This document shows, piece after piece, positions 1 through 7,441 of a stretch of 64,000 bases of DNA. Under the pieces are notes generated by a model. The model had not been told where the DNA came from and did no database searches. It saw only the letters and a program-made list of their open reading frames with translations. Numbering within the stretch: position 1 is the first letter of the stretch; every line of letters begins with the position of its first letter. The DNA is taken from positions 62,001 to 126,000 of the forward strand of contig NZ_JAESVA010000010.1 of NCBI RefSeq assembly GCF_020621385.1. Direction: 5' to 3'. Made by a program: the position numbers and the translations under genes. This DNA comes from Acidisoma cellulosilyticum (GTDB taxonomy: Bacteria; Pseudomonadota; Alphaproteobacteria; Acetobacterales; Acetobacteraceae).

Positions 1-930
1 GCCGATTTGGGGTAGGGCAGGGGGCTCGCCGGCTCCGCTGGCTTTCGGCAGCCAGATGCGCCGGAAGACAGGACCATCGGCGATCGACGCGGCCTCCAGC
101 CACCGCTCCAGCGCCCGCACCGGGCACAAGCCCGTCTTGCCGAAGGGCAGGGGGACCGCCACGGCCTCCGTCTGCGATCCCTTGGTCTGGGGCAGCAACA
201 GCCGGATGCCCTTTTCAGTTCGCTCGACGTGGCGCATCTGGATCGCCGCCAGCTCGGAGCGGCGTAGCGCGCCGGCGAAACCCACCAGGATCAGCGCACG
301 GTCCCGTAGCCCGCGCAGGTCCTCCGGAATCGGCGCCAGAAACTGCTCGATGATGCCGGCCGTGGCCGCCGCCTTCTTCCGCGGCAACTCGCCCTTTCCC
401 GCTGCATCCCGCCGAATGCCCGCGATGGTCTCAGAGACGCAGGCGTCGTCGGTCGGGACGGGACAGCCTGCCACCCGGTGCAGATAGCGGATGCCGGCGC
501 GCCGCAGATCGAGGGTGTTGGCCTTCAGGCCCCGCAGCCGCTCGCTCGCCAGAAACGCGGCCACATCCTGGCTGGTGGCGGGGAGGGGAGGGAGGTTGCG
601 CTTGGCGCACCAGTCACACCAGGCCGCGACGGCGGACCGATAGGCCCGCCTCGTATTGTCGGCCTTGGCGAGCCGTTGGAAGGCGTTCGCGGCGTCCCGC
701 TCAGCGGCAAGCGAACCGTCTGCGGTGGGGAGGCTGACCTCGGAGACCGCATCGAACCATTTGCGGATACGGCCGGGTTCGGCGCCGATCGGCGCGGGCA
801 GCCCGGCGAGTTCTGCTACGGCCGGCAGCTCGGCCAAAGCACCATCGATGTCAGCGGTCACGGGTATTGTCTCGGCTGCATTTCGCAGGGCGAGGGCAGG
901 GGCCTTGGGCGCGTGCCGGCCGTCAGGCAT
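1..930 (-). CDS. tyrosine recombinase/integrase (partial, runs off left edge)
   Basis: A reverse-strand frame stays open from an ATG at 930 to the window edge, giving the first 310 residues. Residues about 80-180 look like the SAM-like core-binding domain of tyrosine recombinases. The catalytic domain follows, with the first catalytic arginine in GALRRSEL (about residue 223). The later H-x-x-R and tyrosine boxes lie outside the window. The start overlaps the end of the upstream gene by 8 bp, which suggests one transcript. It probably integrates or resolves the island or plasmid. No tRNA or att duplication is visible beside it. Family is fairly sure; substrate site is unknown. Confidence 0.8.
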   Translation of the reverse strand, partial: MPDGRHAPKAPALALRNAAETIPVTADIDGALAELPAVAELAGLPAPIGAEPGRIRKWFDAVSEVSLPTADGSLAAERDAANAFQRLAKADNTRRAYRSAVAAWCDWCAKRNLPPLPATSQDVAAFLASERLRGLKANTLDLRRAGIRYLHRVAGCPVPTDDACVSETIAGIRRDAAGKGELPRKKAAATAGIIEQFLAPIPEDLRGLRDRALILVGFAGALRRSELAAIQMRHVERTEKGIRLLLPQTKGSQTEAVAVPLPFGKTGLCPVRALERWLEAASIADGPVFRRIWLPKASGAGEPPALPQIG

Positions 931-1240
931 GGTGGGGCGCAGACGGCGCGCCGAGCTGGGGGCGCCAGTCCTTGACCAGCCGCTCGAACGCCTCCCCGAG
1001 GCCGTAGGCGTCGGGGTAGCTCTGCCGCAGAGCGATCAGGCTGAGGACGCTCAGGATATCGTCGGCGATCGTCCGATCGACCATCCAGAGGTCGCGGAAG
1101 TCGAACCGGCCGCAATCGTCGGCATTCCACCAGGCGAGCAGGAAATCGGCAACCCGGCGGGCCTGGCCGGTATCGCTCTGGGCGATGGCGATGAGGCGGT
1201 TGAGGGCGGCGAGCGGCGGGTCGATATCGAGAACGGTCAT
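923..1240 (-). CDS. small DUF7673-like protein upstream of the integrase
   Basis: This 105-residue protein is acidic to neutral and rich in Leu, Ala and Asp, with no membrane segment or signal peptide. The stretch VADFLLAWWNADDCGRF and the downstream Asp/Leu-rich helix resemble small uncharacterised proteins (DUF7673-type) found beside integrases in alphaproteobacterial mobile DNA; that resemblance is from memory. It overlaps the integrase start by 8 bp, so the two are probably cotranslated. A recombination accessory role is a guess from position only. Confidence 0.6.
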   Translation of the reverse strand: MTVLDIDPPLAALNRLIAIAQSDTGQARRVADFLLAWWNADDCGRFDFRDLWMVDRTIADDILSVLSLIALRQSYPDAYGLGEAFERLVKDWRPQLGAPSAPHHA

Positions 1241-1312
1241 GATTTGCGGGCCTCCGGAAGCGAATCTGGCGGCCGAACCCGCCCATCATGCCTGCTTTCG
1301 TACGCTAAGAGG

Positions 1313-1344
1313 CTACTTTCGACAAGACAGATTATCGAAAGTAG
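1313..1344. repeat. 10-bp inverted repeat, 12-nt spacer
   Basis: CTACTTTCGA at 1313-1322 is matched exactly by TCGAAAGTAG at 1335-1344. The repeat lies in the promoter interval between the leftward DUF7673/integrase genes and the rightward toxin-antitoxin genes. It could be a regulator site, a recombinase-binding core, or a hairpin. Nothing in the sequence decides between these. Confidence 0.5.
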
Positions 1345-1538
1345 GGTCCGCAGGAAGGCGGGGGAGGGGCTTCCAGAAATTAATAGCGGTCTTTTGACCC
1401 TAACTATGGATTACGGTAAGCTAGCGTTTAATGAACTGGTTTTACGTAGGTTTTGGGGATGACGGTTCGCGCGATTTCGACCATGAGACAAATTCATGCC
1501 GCCCTGCTAAGATCCGTCTCGAGGAAGGGATTCATCGC

Positions 1539-1757
1539 GTGCAGCAGATCGTCATCGACGCCCCGGCGGGGCAGCTCTCGGCCGAACTTACACGCCGCGG
1601 CATTGCCGCGGACGCCAAGGTGCACGTCGTTGTCGAATTGCTCGAGGACGAGTCCCTGCCGATGGCGGCATTGGCCGAAGCCGGCCGAGCGCACGACTGG
1701 CTGGCCGACGAGCCGGACCTCTACAGCGACGCCGACCTGGTCGAACGCGCAAGCTGA
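1539..1757 (+). CDS. antitoxin of a PemIK/MazEF-like pair
   Basis: A 72-residue acidic protein ending in a Glu/Asp-rich tail (LADEPDLYSDADLVERAS), as expected for the disordered toxin-binding end of a type II antitoxin. The GTG start at 1539 is preceded by GAGGAAGGGA at 1521-1530. An ATG at 1431 in the same frame would add 36 residues that look unrelated. The stop is directly followed by the toxin start, so translation is coupled. It should bind and neutralise the toxin and repress the operon. The exact antitoxin family is not recognised. Confidence 0.6.
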   Translation: MQQIVIDAPAGQLSAELTRRGIAADAKVHVVVELLEDESLPMAALAEAGRAHDWLADEPDLYSDADLVERAS

Positions 1758-2093
1758 GTGTTCGCGTTCGGCAGCATCGTCCTCACCCGCTTCCCCTTCA
1801 CCGATCTCTCCGGGGATAAGCGGCGCCCCGCCCTCGTGGTGTCGCGCGACAACGACCGCCGGACCGATCTCGTGGTCTGCTTCATCACCTCGGTGCCGCG
1901 CACCGGCCCTGACCTCGCCCCCCTCGACGCGATCGCGGGCACGGGTCTCAAAGTCTCATCGGTCGTACGCTTCGACAAACTCGCCACACTCGACCGCTCG
2001 GTTATCGCCGGCAAACTCGGCGAGGCGCCGGCCGAATGGCTCGCCACCCATCGGCAAACCTTCCTGGGCGTCTTCGGGTTTAACACGCTCTAA
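1758..2093 (+). CDS. PemK/MazF-family toxin (mRNA interferase)
   Basis: A 111-residue protein with the family start F-x-F-G-x-I-V-L-T-R-F-P-F-T-D and the loop GDKRRPALVVS seen in PemK/MazF toxins, followed by a beta-rich body. These toxins cut mRNA at short sequences. The GTG start at 1758 lies directly after the antitoxin stop at 1755-1757. Length is normal for the family (about 110). The pair probably stabilises the mobile element. Family is well supported; cleavage specificity is unknown. Confidence 0.8.
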   Translation: MFAFGSIVLTRFPFTDLSGDKRRPALVVSRDNDRRTDLVVCFITSVPRTGPDLAPLDAIAGTGLKVSSVVRFDKLATLDRSVIAGKLGEAPAEWLATHRQTFLGVFGFNTL

Positions 2094-2168
2094 CGCGGGC
2101 CGCCCGGTGCCGCATTGTCCAAATGCGTGCATGACCCCGGGTCCCCTTGCCACTTACGGCAGGCATCA

Positions 2169-3389
2169 ATGACCGGCGACAACCCTCTTGCGGGGTTGAT
2201 GACGCTAGGCGGTGATCGGGTTGGGGTCGTTCATGCGCTGGCCGAAGCCTCGGCCGCGATCGCCCGTCTTGACCAGGCCTTGACCAGTCACCCGCTCCGC
2301 CAGGCCGTCCTCCACCGATCGCGTCTTGAGGCCGTCCGTCGGCAGGCGGCCGTCGATGGTCAACTGATCGATCCTTGGCACCTGGCGGCCACGCTTGAGG
2401 GCCTGCGGCTGCGGATGGACCCCTATCTTCGCATCATCGATCGCGGCCAGATCATCGATGCCGCGCGGGCGGCGCTCGAACTGCATCAATGGATCGTCGA
2501 GCCCGATTTCGATCAGGAAGGCGAGGTGCAGCGCGCAGAGGCGATCCTCGCGGACCAACCGGCCACCCTTCCCCCGCTGCTCGCGGCCGCCCAGGGCTTT
2601 CGGGTATGGATCGACAGTGGCGGCATGCGCGCGCCACTCCGCTCCGCCGTCATTCGCTACTGGCGCAAGCGCAACCTTCTCCGAATGCCCATGCCGCTGA
2701 CCGGCGCGGCTGCGCTCCGCGCCGAGCAATCATGGGAGCCCGGAGACTGGACGCCGGCGTTCCTGAAAGCGCTCGCGACCGAGGCGGCGGATGGTCTCGA
2801 TCTTCTCTATACGTTGGAGCGCGCCTGGTTCGAGGCCCGGCATGGGATTGCCGGACGGCGCAAGCACTCACGCGCCGGCATGGCGATCGACGTGCTGGCC
2901 GCGGTGCCGGTTCTGTCGGCGACCTCGCTGGCCGGGATTCTCGGCATCGCGGTGAAGAACGCCCTCCGCATCCTCGACGAGCTGGTGGCGGCCGAAATCG
3001 CCATCGAAGTGACCCATCGCTCGAAGCGCCGGTTGTTCGGGCTGAAGGGGCTTGCCCCCCTGCGCGACGTGATCCGCCCGCCCTACCGTCCTGACCCTGA
3101 GCGCGGCCGGGGACGCCCACGGCTCGAAACCGAGGATGATCTGTCAGAGCCTGTGCCGCTGCTGCCGCTGCCGCCTTTGACGCCCATTGAGCGCCGTTCC
3201 TTCGACTATACGGCGCTTGAGGAGGCCATGGCCCATCTTGACGCCGTGGTTCGGCGCACACGTCACGTCCTTACCCGCAGAGGGCCGGACTTGTTGTCCG
3301 CGTCGGAGACGCGACCGATTGAATCTCAGGCCGACATCCTCGGTGAGGAGGACGACACTATCATGACCCAGCAGGCAATATCGCGTTGA
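2169..3389 (+). CDS. RHE_PE00001-family protein (DUF1612/HTH), plasmid-associated
   Basis: A 406-residue soluble protein beginning at ATG 2169 (the frame is open further upstream to about 2115). The N-terminal half matches what I recall of RHE_PE00001/DUF1612 proteins carried on rhizobial and other alphaproteobacterial plasmids (for example the segment LIDPWHLAATLEGLRLRMDP). The C-terminal half contains a helix-turn-helix-like segment around LSATSLAGILGIAVKNALRI, then a proline-rich basic linker. It probably binds DNA and acts in replication, partition or gene control; no experimental function is known to me. Its presence supports a plasmid origin for this end of the window. Confidence 0.7.
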   Translation: MTGDNPLAGLMTLGGDRVGVVHALAEASAAIARLDQALTSHPLRQAVLHRSRLEAVRRQAAVDGQLIDPWHLAATLEGLRLRMDPYLRIIDRGQIIDAARAALELHQWIVEPDFDQEGEVQRAEAILADQPATLPPLLAAAQGFRVWIDSGGMRAPLRSAVIRYWRKRNLLRMPMPLTGAAALRAEQSWEPGDWTPAFLKALATEAADGLDLLYTLERAWFEARHGIAGRRKHSRAGMAIDVLAAVPVLSATSLAGILGIAVKNALRILDELVAAEIAIEVTHRSKRRLFGLKGLAPLRDVIRPPYRPDPERGRGRPRLETEDDLSEPVPLLPLPPLTPIERRSFDYTALEEAMAHLDAVVRRTRHVLTRRGPDLLSASETRPIESQADILGEEDDTIMTQQAISR

Positions 3390-3391
3390 CC

Positions 3392-3425
3392 TTGATCGCC
3401 ACGCTGAAAGACGCTATATAGCGTC
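3392..3425 (+). promoter_or_regulatory. promoter with 16-bp palindromic operator for the Xre-RES pair
   Basis: TTGATC (3392-3397) and TATATA (3415-3420) are spaced by 17 bp. A perfect palindrome, GACGCTATATAGCGTC (3410-3425), covers the -10 box. Antitoxins of this type repress their own operon, so the palindrome is the likely antitoxin operator. Confidence 0.6.
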
Positions 3426-3459
3426 AGTCCATGTGGACATAGAAGTCAGGTTACGAGCT

Positions 3460-3810
3460 ATGAACCTCCAACATCTCTCCGACAACGGTTTTTTCGCGCC
3501 GCAGAAGATAGCCAGGGAGCTTAAGACGACGAGCGAGGATGTCGCTCATTCGGCGGGCCTAGGACGGGATGCTGTTCAGCGGAAGGAGCGGGTCCGCTCG
3601 GACAAGACGCAGCGTCGGCTTCGAGAAATGGTCGAGACCCTGAACAAAGTGGAGCCCCGCTTCGGCTCGATGCTGATGGCCTACGCGTGGTATCGCTCGG
3701 AGCCGTTGCCTGGTTTTTCCGGTCAGACGGCGATGCAGCTCGTGTTGAATGGGCAGGCCGATGATGTGCTCGAATATATCGACGCGGTTGACGCCGGTGT
3801 CCACGCGTAG
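3460..3810 (+). CDS. Xre/MbcA/ParS-type antitoxin
   Basis: A 116-residue protein from ATG 3460; a GTG at 3433 in frame would add nine residues. The N-terminal half is a helix-turn-helix (IARELKTTSEDVAHSAGLGRDAV). The C-terminal half, with LPGFSGQTAMQLVLNGQADDVLEYID, is the MbcA/ParS/Xre toxin-binding domain. The gene lies 2 bp before the RES toxin start. It should neutralise the toxin and repress the operon through the palindrome just upstream. Confidence 0.85.
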   Translation: MNLQHLSDNGFFAPQKIARELKTTSEDVAHSAGLGRDAVQRKERVRSDKTQRRLREMVETLNKVEPRFGSMLMAYAWYRSEPLPGFSGQTAMQLVLNGQADDVLEYIDAVDAGVHA

Positions 3811-3812
3811 CC

Positions 3813-4316
3813 GTGGCGCGTTCGTATAGCGGCAAGCTCTATCGCGCGCTCAATCCGATCTACGCCAGAGAGCCGCTATCTGGAGAGGGCGCTCGGCGCT
3901 ACGGGGGCCGGTTCAATCCGAAGGGGACGCCAGCCCTGTATTGCTCCCTGTCGATCATGACGGCCGTGCGAGAGGCAAACCAGGTGGGCACGCTGCAACC
4001 CACGACGCTGGTTGCGTATGAAGCCGAGCTTGAGAGCATCTTCGACGCCACAGATGAGGCGGCCCTGCGAGACGAAGGGATGGACGCTGCAGCTGTCGCG
4101 GCTTCGACTTGGCGCGACGAGATGAGGGCAATGGGGGAAGCGCGAACCCAGATTTTTGCACGCTCGCTGATCGAGAGGGGATACAGCGCCCTGCTTGTTC
4201 GAAGCTTCGCGCCGGGCGCCTCGCGGCGGGATCTCAACATGGTGCTCTGGCGGTGGGGAAACGCACTGCCCGCGCGGCTCACGCTGATCGACGACGAGGG
4301 CCGCTTGGCGACCTAA
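3813..4316 (+). CDS. RES-domain toxin (NAD+ phosphorylase family)
   Basis: A 167-residue protein with a GTG start two bases after the antitoxin stop. It begins with KLYRALNPIYA and GGRFNPKGTPALYCS, the arginine- and glycine-rich start of RES domains. The conserved Glu lies in AVREANQ, and DLNMVLWRWG near the end also fits. RES toxins of known RES-Xre pairs deplete NAD+. Length is typical. Family assignment is strong from motif order plus the antitoxin partner; activity is inferred. Confidence 0.88.
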   Translation: MARSYSGKLYRALNPIYAREPLSGEGARRYGGRFNPKGTPALYCSLSIMTAVREANQVGTLQPTTLVAYEAELESIFDATDEAALRDEGMDAAAVAASTWRDEMRAMGEARTQIFARSLIERGYSALLVRSFAPGASRRDLNMVLWRWGNALPARLTLIDDEGRLAT

Positions 4317-4762
4317 GCCTGCCGTAGTCATGTTGCCGTAATTGATGAGACGCCACGGCCAGAAAAACCAAGGACATCCGATTGCCGCATGAGACGCGAA
4401 ATTCCCGTCATCTTGATAATCTGCCCAACCATAGTGCCGTAAACATAAGAAATTCAGGCCTTAACGTGACTGCAAGATCAAAGAGACCACTGCCGACTTC
4501 TTCGAAAGGTAATCGGGATATTTCAATACGTTGAGATCCAAAGGGCAGCGCAGAGTCTCGCCTATTGCGGCAATATTGAGAAAATGCTGCGTGGCGTTTT
4601 CTCATCTTAAACAGCAGCGTTCTCGCGAACGAACTCTTTTCTCACCTACTGCGGCCACATGACAATCGCGAACAGGATCGGCGTTGCTATTCCAGTGTCG
4701 TGAAGCAAACCCGTTACGCTTTGCAGAAGATCGCTGAGAATTTCGAACTGCTAGGGAAGATT
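4317..4762. other. gene-poor AT-richer interval with direct and inverted repeats
   Basis: I see no credible gene in this interval, which is less GC-rich than its surroundings. It holds two copies of an 18-bp motif differing at three positions, TCTCGCCTATTGCGGCAA (4556-4573) and TCTCACCTACTGCGGCCA (4640-4657), 84 bp apart. An inverted repeat, TGAGAAAA (4577-4584) and TTTTCTCA (4597-4604), lies between them. This could be a recombination or partition site or a relic; the sequence alone does not say. Confidence 0.4.
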
Positions 4763-4792
4763 TTGACATAGGGTCCCCCCCTATGGTACATA
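4763..4792 (+). promoter_or_regulatory. dmeRF promoter with CsoR/RcnR-type operator
   Basis: TTGACA (4763-4768) and TACATA (4787-4792) flank an inverted repeat with a G/C tract, CATAGGG-TCCCC-CCCTATG (4767-4785). This is the shape of RcnR/FrmR-family operators, which carry a run of G or C between A/T-rich ends. The start codon of dmeR is at 4800, so a transcript from this promoter would be almost leaderless. Confidence 0.65.
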
Positions 4793-4799
4793 TCAACGG

Positions 4800-5078
4800 A
4801 TGGCCCACACTATCCGTGAGAAGCAGAAGCTGCTGAGCCGCGTGCGCCGGATGAGGGGCCAAGTCGAGGCGATCGAGCGCGCCCTCGAAAGCGAGGCTGG
4901 CTGCGAGCAGGTCCTTCATCTAATCGCGGGTGTGCGCGGCGCGATGGCCGGTCTCATGGCGGAAGTGGTCGAGGACCACGTTCGAAGCCATCTGGTCGAT
5001 GCTGAGAAACATCCGGGGGCGCTCAACGCAGAAGCTGCGGAGCAACTCATGGATGTCATTCGAACCTACCTGAAATAG
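4800..5078 (+). CDS. dmeR: Ni/Co-responsive repressor DmeR (RcnR/CsoR family)
   Basis: A 92-residue all-helical DUF156 protein. The metal-ligand pattern His3, Cys35, His60 and His64 is exactly that of the nickel/cobalt sensor RcnR and differs from copper CsoR and formaldehyde FrmR. The start MAHTIREKQKL and the end IRTYLK match the family, and length is normal. In rhizobia the homologue DmeR represses the dmeRF operon until Ni or Co binds; the same role is inferred here. The dmeF gene follows after 9 bp, and the operator lies just upstream. Confidence 0.88.
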   Translation: MAHTIREKQKLLSRVRRMRGQVEAIERALESEAGCEQVLHLIAGVRGAMAGLMAEVVEDHVRSHLVDAEKHPGALNAEAAEQLMDVIRTYLK

Positions 5079-5087
5079 GAGGCCGCG

Positions 5088-6332
5088 GTGAGCGAAGCCG
5101 ACGGGCTCACGCCTCCCTCAGGTCATAGCCACGTGTATTTGGGCGAAGGCCACGAACGTGCCGAACGGCGGAGCTGGGCAGTCATCTGGCTCTGCAGTGC
5201 GATGATGTTCCTGGAGATTGTCGGCGGCGTCCTGTTCGGCTCGATCGCCCTCGTCGCAGATGGCCTGCACATGTCCACACACGCGAGTGCCCTGTTGTTG
5301 GCGGCGCTTGCCTACAGCTACGCCCGTAGGCACGCGCATGACCCCCGCTTCACTTTCGGAACAGGGAAGCTCGGTGATCTCGCCGGGTTTACCAGTGCCA
5401 TCGCGCTGGCGATGATCGCGCTGTTGATCGGCTACGAGGCCGTCTCCCGCCTGTTCGCCCCCGTCCCGATCCACTTTGGGGAAGCGATCCCGATCGCCGT
5501 TCTTGGCTTGCTGGTCAACATCGGGTCCGTATGGCTGTTGAGCGGCGGGGAGCACCATCATCATGGGCATGGCCACAGTCACGCGCGTAGCCACACACAA
5601 CAGGACGATGAGAGCGAACACCGCGTCGAGAGCAGCGTTGGCCCATTGACGCTGTCGATTTTCGAGGATGGCGTGCCGCCGCGCTTTCGGCTCCGCGGCG
5701 TCGAGGGGGACTTGGCAGAGACGTTGATCATCGACACCCTTCGAACTGATGGCGCACGCCAGAATTTCGCCATGGCCGTGCAAGACGGTTACCTGGAATC
5801 GGTCGATGAGGTTCCCGAGCCGCATGCCTTCGCGGTACATATCCGCCTTCACGAAGGCGAAGTTCATGCCGTCACGTTTGAGGAACATGCGCACGCCGAT
5901 CACAAGGCCGCTCGCGACAACAACCTGCGGGCCGCGATCATTCATGTGACCGCGGATGCGACGGTCTCGGTCCTGACAATCGTCGGGTTGTTGCTGGCTC
6001 GGGCGTTCGGCTGGCTGTGGATGGACCCAGTTGCCGGTGTCGTCGGCGCCCTCGTCATAGCCGCTTGGGCCTACAACCTCGTCCGGGACACCGGCGCAAT
6101 CCTGTTGGACATGACCCCTGACCAAAGCCTGGCAGCGACATTGCGGCAAGCAATCGAGGTTGACGGTGACCGCTTGTCTGACCTGCACCTCTGGCGGCTC
6201 GGGCCCGGGCATCTCGGCGCCATCGTGGCGGTCACCACGGCGAAGCCGCGTGGGGCGGAGTTCTATCATGCCCGCCTGTCCCGCTTTCCGGCGCTGTCCC
6301 ATCTTACGGTGGAAGTGCAACGGTCTGCCTGA
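5088..6332 (+). CDS. dmeF: CDF-family cobalt/nickel efflux transporter DmeF
   Basis: A 414-residue inner-membrane exporter with a GTG start preceded by AGGAGG (5077-5082). It begins with the DmeF-like run VYLGEGHERAERRSWAVIWL and has an H-x-x-x-H metal site in DGLHMSTH. About six membrane helices are visible. Between helices 4 and 5 lie a His-rich loop (about residues 154-170) and an extra soluble segment of roughly 95 residues (about 183-280). A C-terminal CDF cytoplasmic domain ends the protein. It should expel Co(II)/Ni(II) using the proton gradient. The inserted domain makes it longer than standard CDF proteins (about 300). Confidence 0.88.
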   Translation: MSEADGLTPPSGHSHVYLGEGHERAERRSWAVIWLCSAMMFLEIVGGVLFGSIALVADGLHMSTHASALLLAALAYSYARRHAHDPRFTFGTGKLGDLAGFTSAIALAMIALLIGYEAVSRLFAPVPIHFGEAIPIAVLGLLVNIGSVWLLSGGEHHHHGHGHSHARSHTQQDDESEHRVESSVGPLTLSIFEDGVPPRFRLRGVEGDLAETLIIDTLRTDGARQNFAMAVQDGYLESVDEVPEPHAFAVHIRLHEGEVHAVTFEEHAHADHKAARDNNLRAAIIHVTADATVSVLTIVGLLLARAFGWLWMDPVAGVVGALVIAAWAYNLVRDTGAILLDMTPDQSLAATLRQAIEVDGDRLSDLHLWRLGPGHLGAIVAVTTAKPRGAEFYHARLSRFPALSHLTVEVQRSA

Positions 6333-6365
6333 AAGGCGGCATGGCCAGCATCTCGCGATCATGAA

Positions 6366-6382
6366 TTGATACAACGTATCAC
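6366..6382. promoter_or_regulatory. Zur box upstream of the first COG0523 gene
   Basis: TTGATACAACGTATCAC contains the perfect inverted repeat TGATAC-AAC-GTATCA (6367-6381). A closely matching site lies at 9676-9692 before the second COG0523 gene, and a Zur gene lies in the same cluster. This form agrees with alphaproteobacterial Zur operators (GATA-x-x-TATC type). Zinc-loaded Zur would repress from here. Confidence 0.7.
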
Positions 6383-6442
6383 ATAGACTAGGATCACCTT
6401 CACGCAGGTGGCCGCCCCGGCCGCCATAGTTTGGAGAGTGCC

Positions 6443-7429
6443 ATGTCCGCGACGGTTCAGACGCCAACGACCCGGCCGCAGATTCCTGTGACCGTCCTGA
6501 CCGGCTATCTCGGCGCCGGCAAGACGACGCTGCTCAACCGCTTGCTCACCGAGGAGCACGGAAAGCGGTACGCCGTAATCGTCAATGAGTTCGGTGAAAT
6601 CGGCATCGACAACGAGTTGGTGGTCGATGCCGACGAAGAAGTGTTCGAGATGAACAATGGCTGCATCTGCTGCACCGTGCGCGGCGACCTAATCCGTATC
6701 ATCGGCAACTTGCTCAAGCGCAAAGGCACGTTTGACGCCATTCTGATTGAGACCACCGGCCTCGCCGATCCCGCACCCGTCGCGCAGACCTTCTTTGTCG
6801 ACGAAGAAGTTCGCGCAGTCGCCAAGCTCGATTCGATTGTCACCGTGGTCGATGCCAAGAACGTCGTGGCGCGGCTCAACGACAGCCACGAGGCGGCCGA
6901 GCAGATCGCCTTCGCGGATGTCATCCTTCTCAACAAGGCGGATCTCGTTCCCGCTGCAGAGTTGGTGGCCCTGGAGACGCGGCTGCGCACAATCAACCCG
7001 ACCGCCATCATCCACCGTACCGAACGCTGCATGATTTCGCCGACGGAGATCCTCGACCGACGGGCTTTTGACCTGGACCGCATCTTAGCCATCGAACCCG
7101 ACTTCCTCGGTGAGGACGCTCATGAACACGACGATGCCGTCACCAGTGTGGCGCTGCGCGAGACCCAGCCAATCGACGTGAACCGGTTCAACCAGTGGAT
7201 TGGAACGTTGCTTCGCGAGAAAGGCCTCTCGATCCTGCGCTCGAAGGGCATCCTCGACCTGAAGGGCAGTCCCAACCGCTTCATCTTCCAGGGCGTCCAC
7301 ATGCTGATGGAAGGCGACGATGGCAAGCCTTGGGGCCAAGACGAGGCGCGGGATTCCAAGCTGGTCTTCATTGGCCGGGATCTCGACGCGGTTGAGCTGA
7401 AGGCTGGGTTCGCGGCCTGCGTGGCCTGA
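6443..7429 (+). CDS. COG0523 (CobW/ZigA-like) zinc-associated GTPase, copy 1
   Basis: A 328-residue G3E GTPase. Walker A is GYLGAGKTT (residues 21-29), the metal motif C-x-C-C is at 74-77 (CICC), and a guanine-specificity-like NKAD is present. A CobW C-terminal domain follows. COG0523 proteins of this group, controlled by Zur, are thought to deliver zinc to client enzymes under starvation. The Zur box 60 bp upstream places it in that group. The ATG at 6443 follows GGAGAG; an in-frame ATG at 6431 is less likely. A short HEHDD segment stands where copy 2 has a long His-rich loop. The client is unknown. Confidence 0.88.
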   Translation: MSATVQTPTTRPQIPVTVLTGYLGAGKTTLLNRLLTEEHGKRYAVIVNEFGEIGIDNELVVDADEEVFEMNNGCICCTVRGDLIRIIGNLLKRKGTFDAILIETTGLADPAPVAQTFFVDEEVRAVAKLDSIVTVVDAKNVVARLNDSHEAAEQIAFADVILLNKADLVPAAELVALETRLRTINPTAIIHRTERCMISPTEILDRRAFDLDRILAIEPDFLGEDAHEHDDAVTSVALRETQPIDVNRFNQWIGTLLREKGLSILRSKGILDLKGSPNRFIFQGVHMLMEGDDGKPWGQDEARDSKLVFIGRDLDAVELKAGFAACVA

Positions 7430-7441
7430 CGGGCCCAGGCA

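Noticed and set aside
5550-5600. Repeated CAT codons resembling a microsatellite
   Set aside because: It encodes the His-rich loop of DmeF, a normal metal-binding feature.
5118-6467. 449-residue open frame on the reverse strand
   Set aside because: It lies antisense to dmeF, whose CDF features are clear. The protein has no recognisable domain and is a codon-bias shadow.
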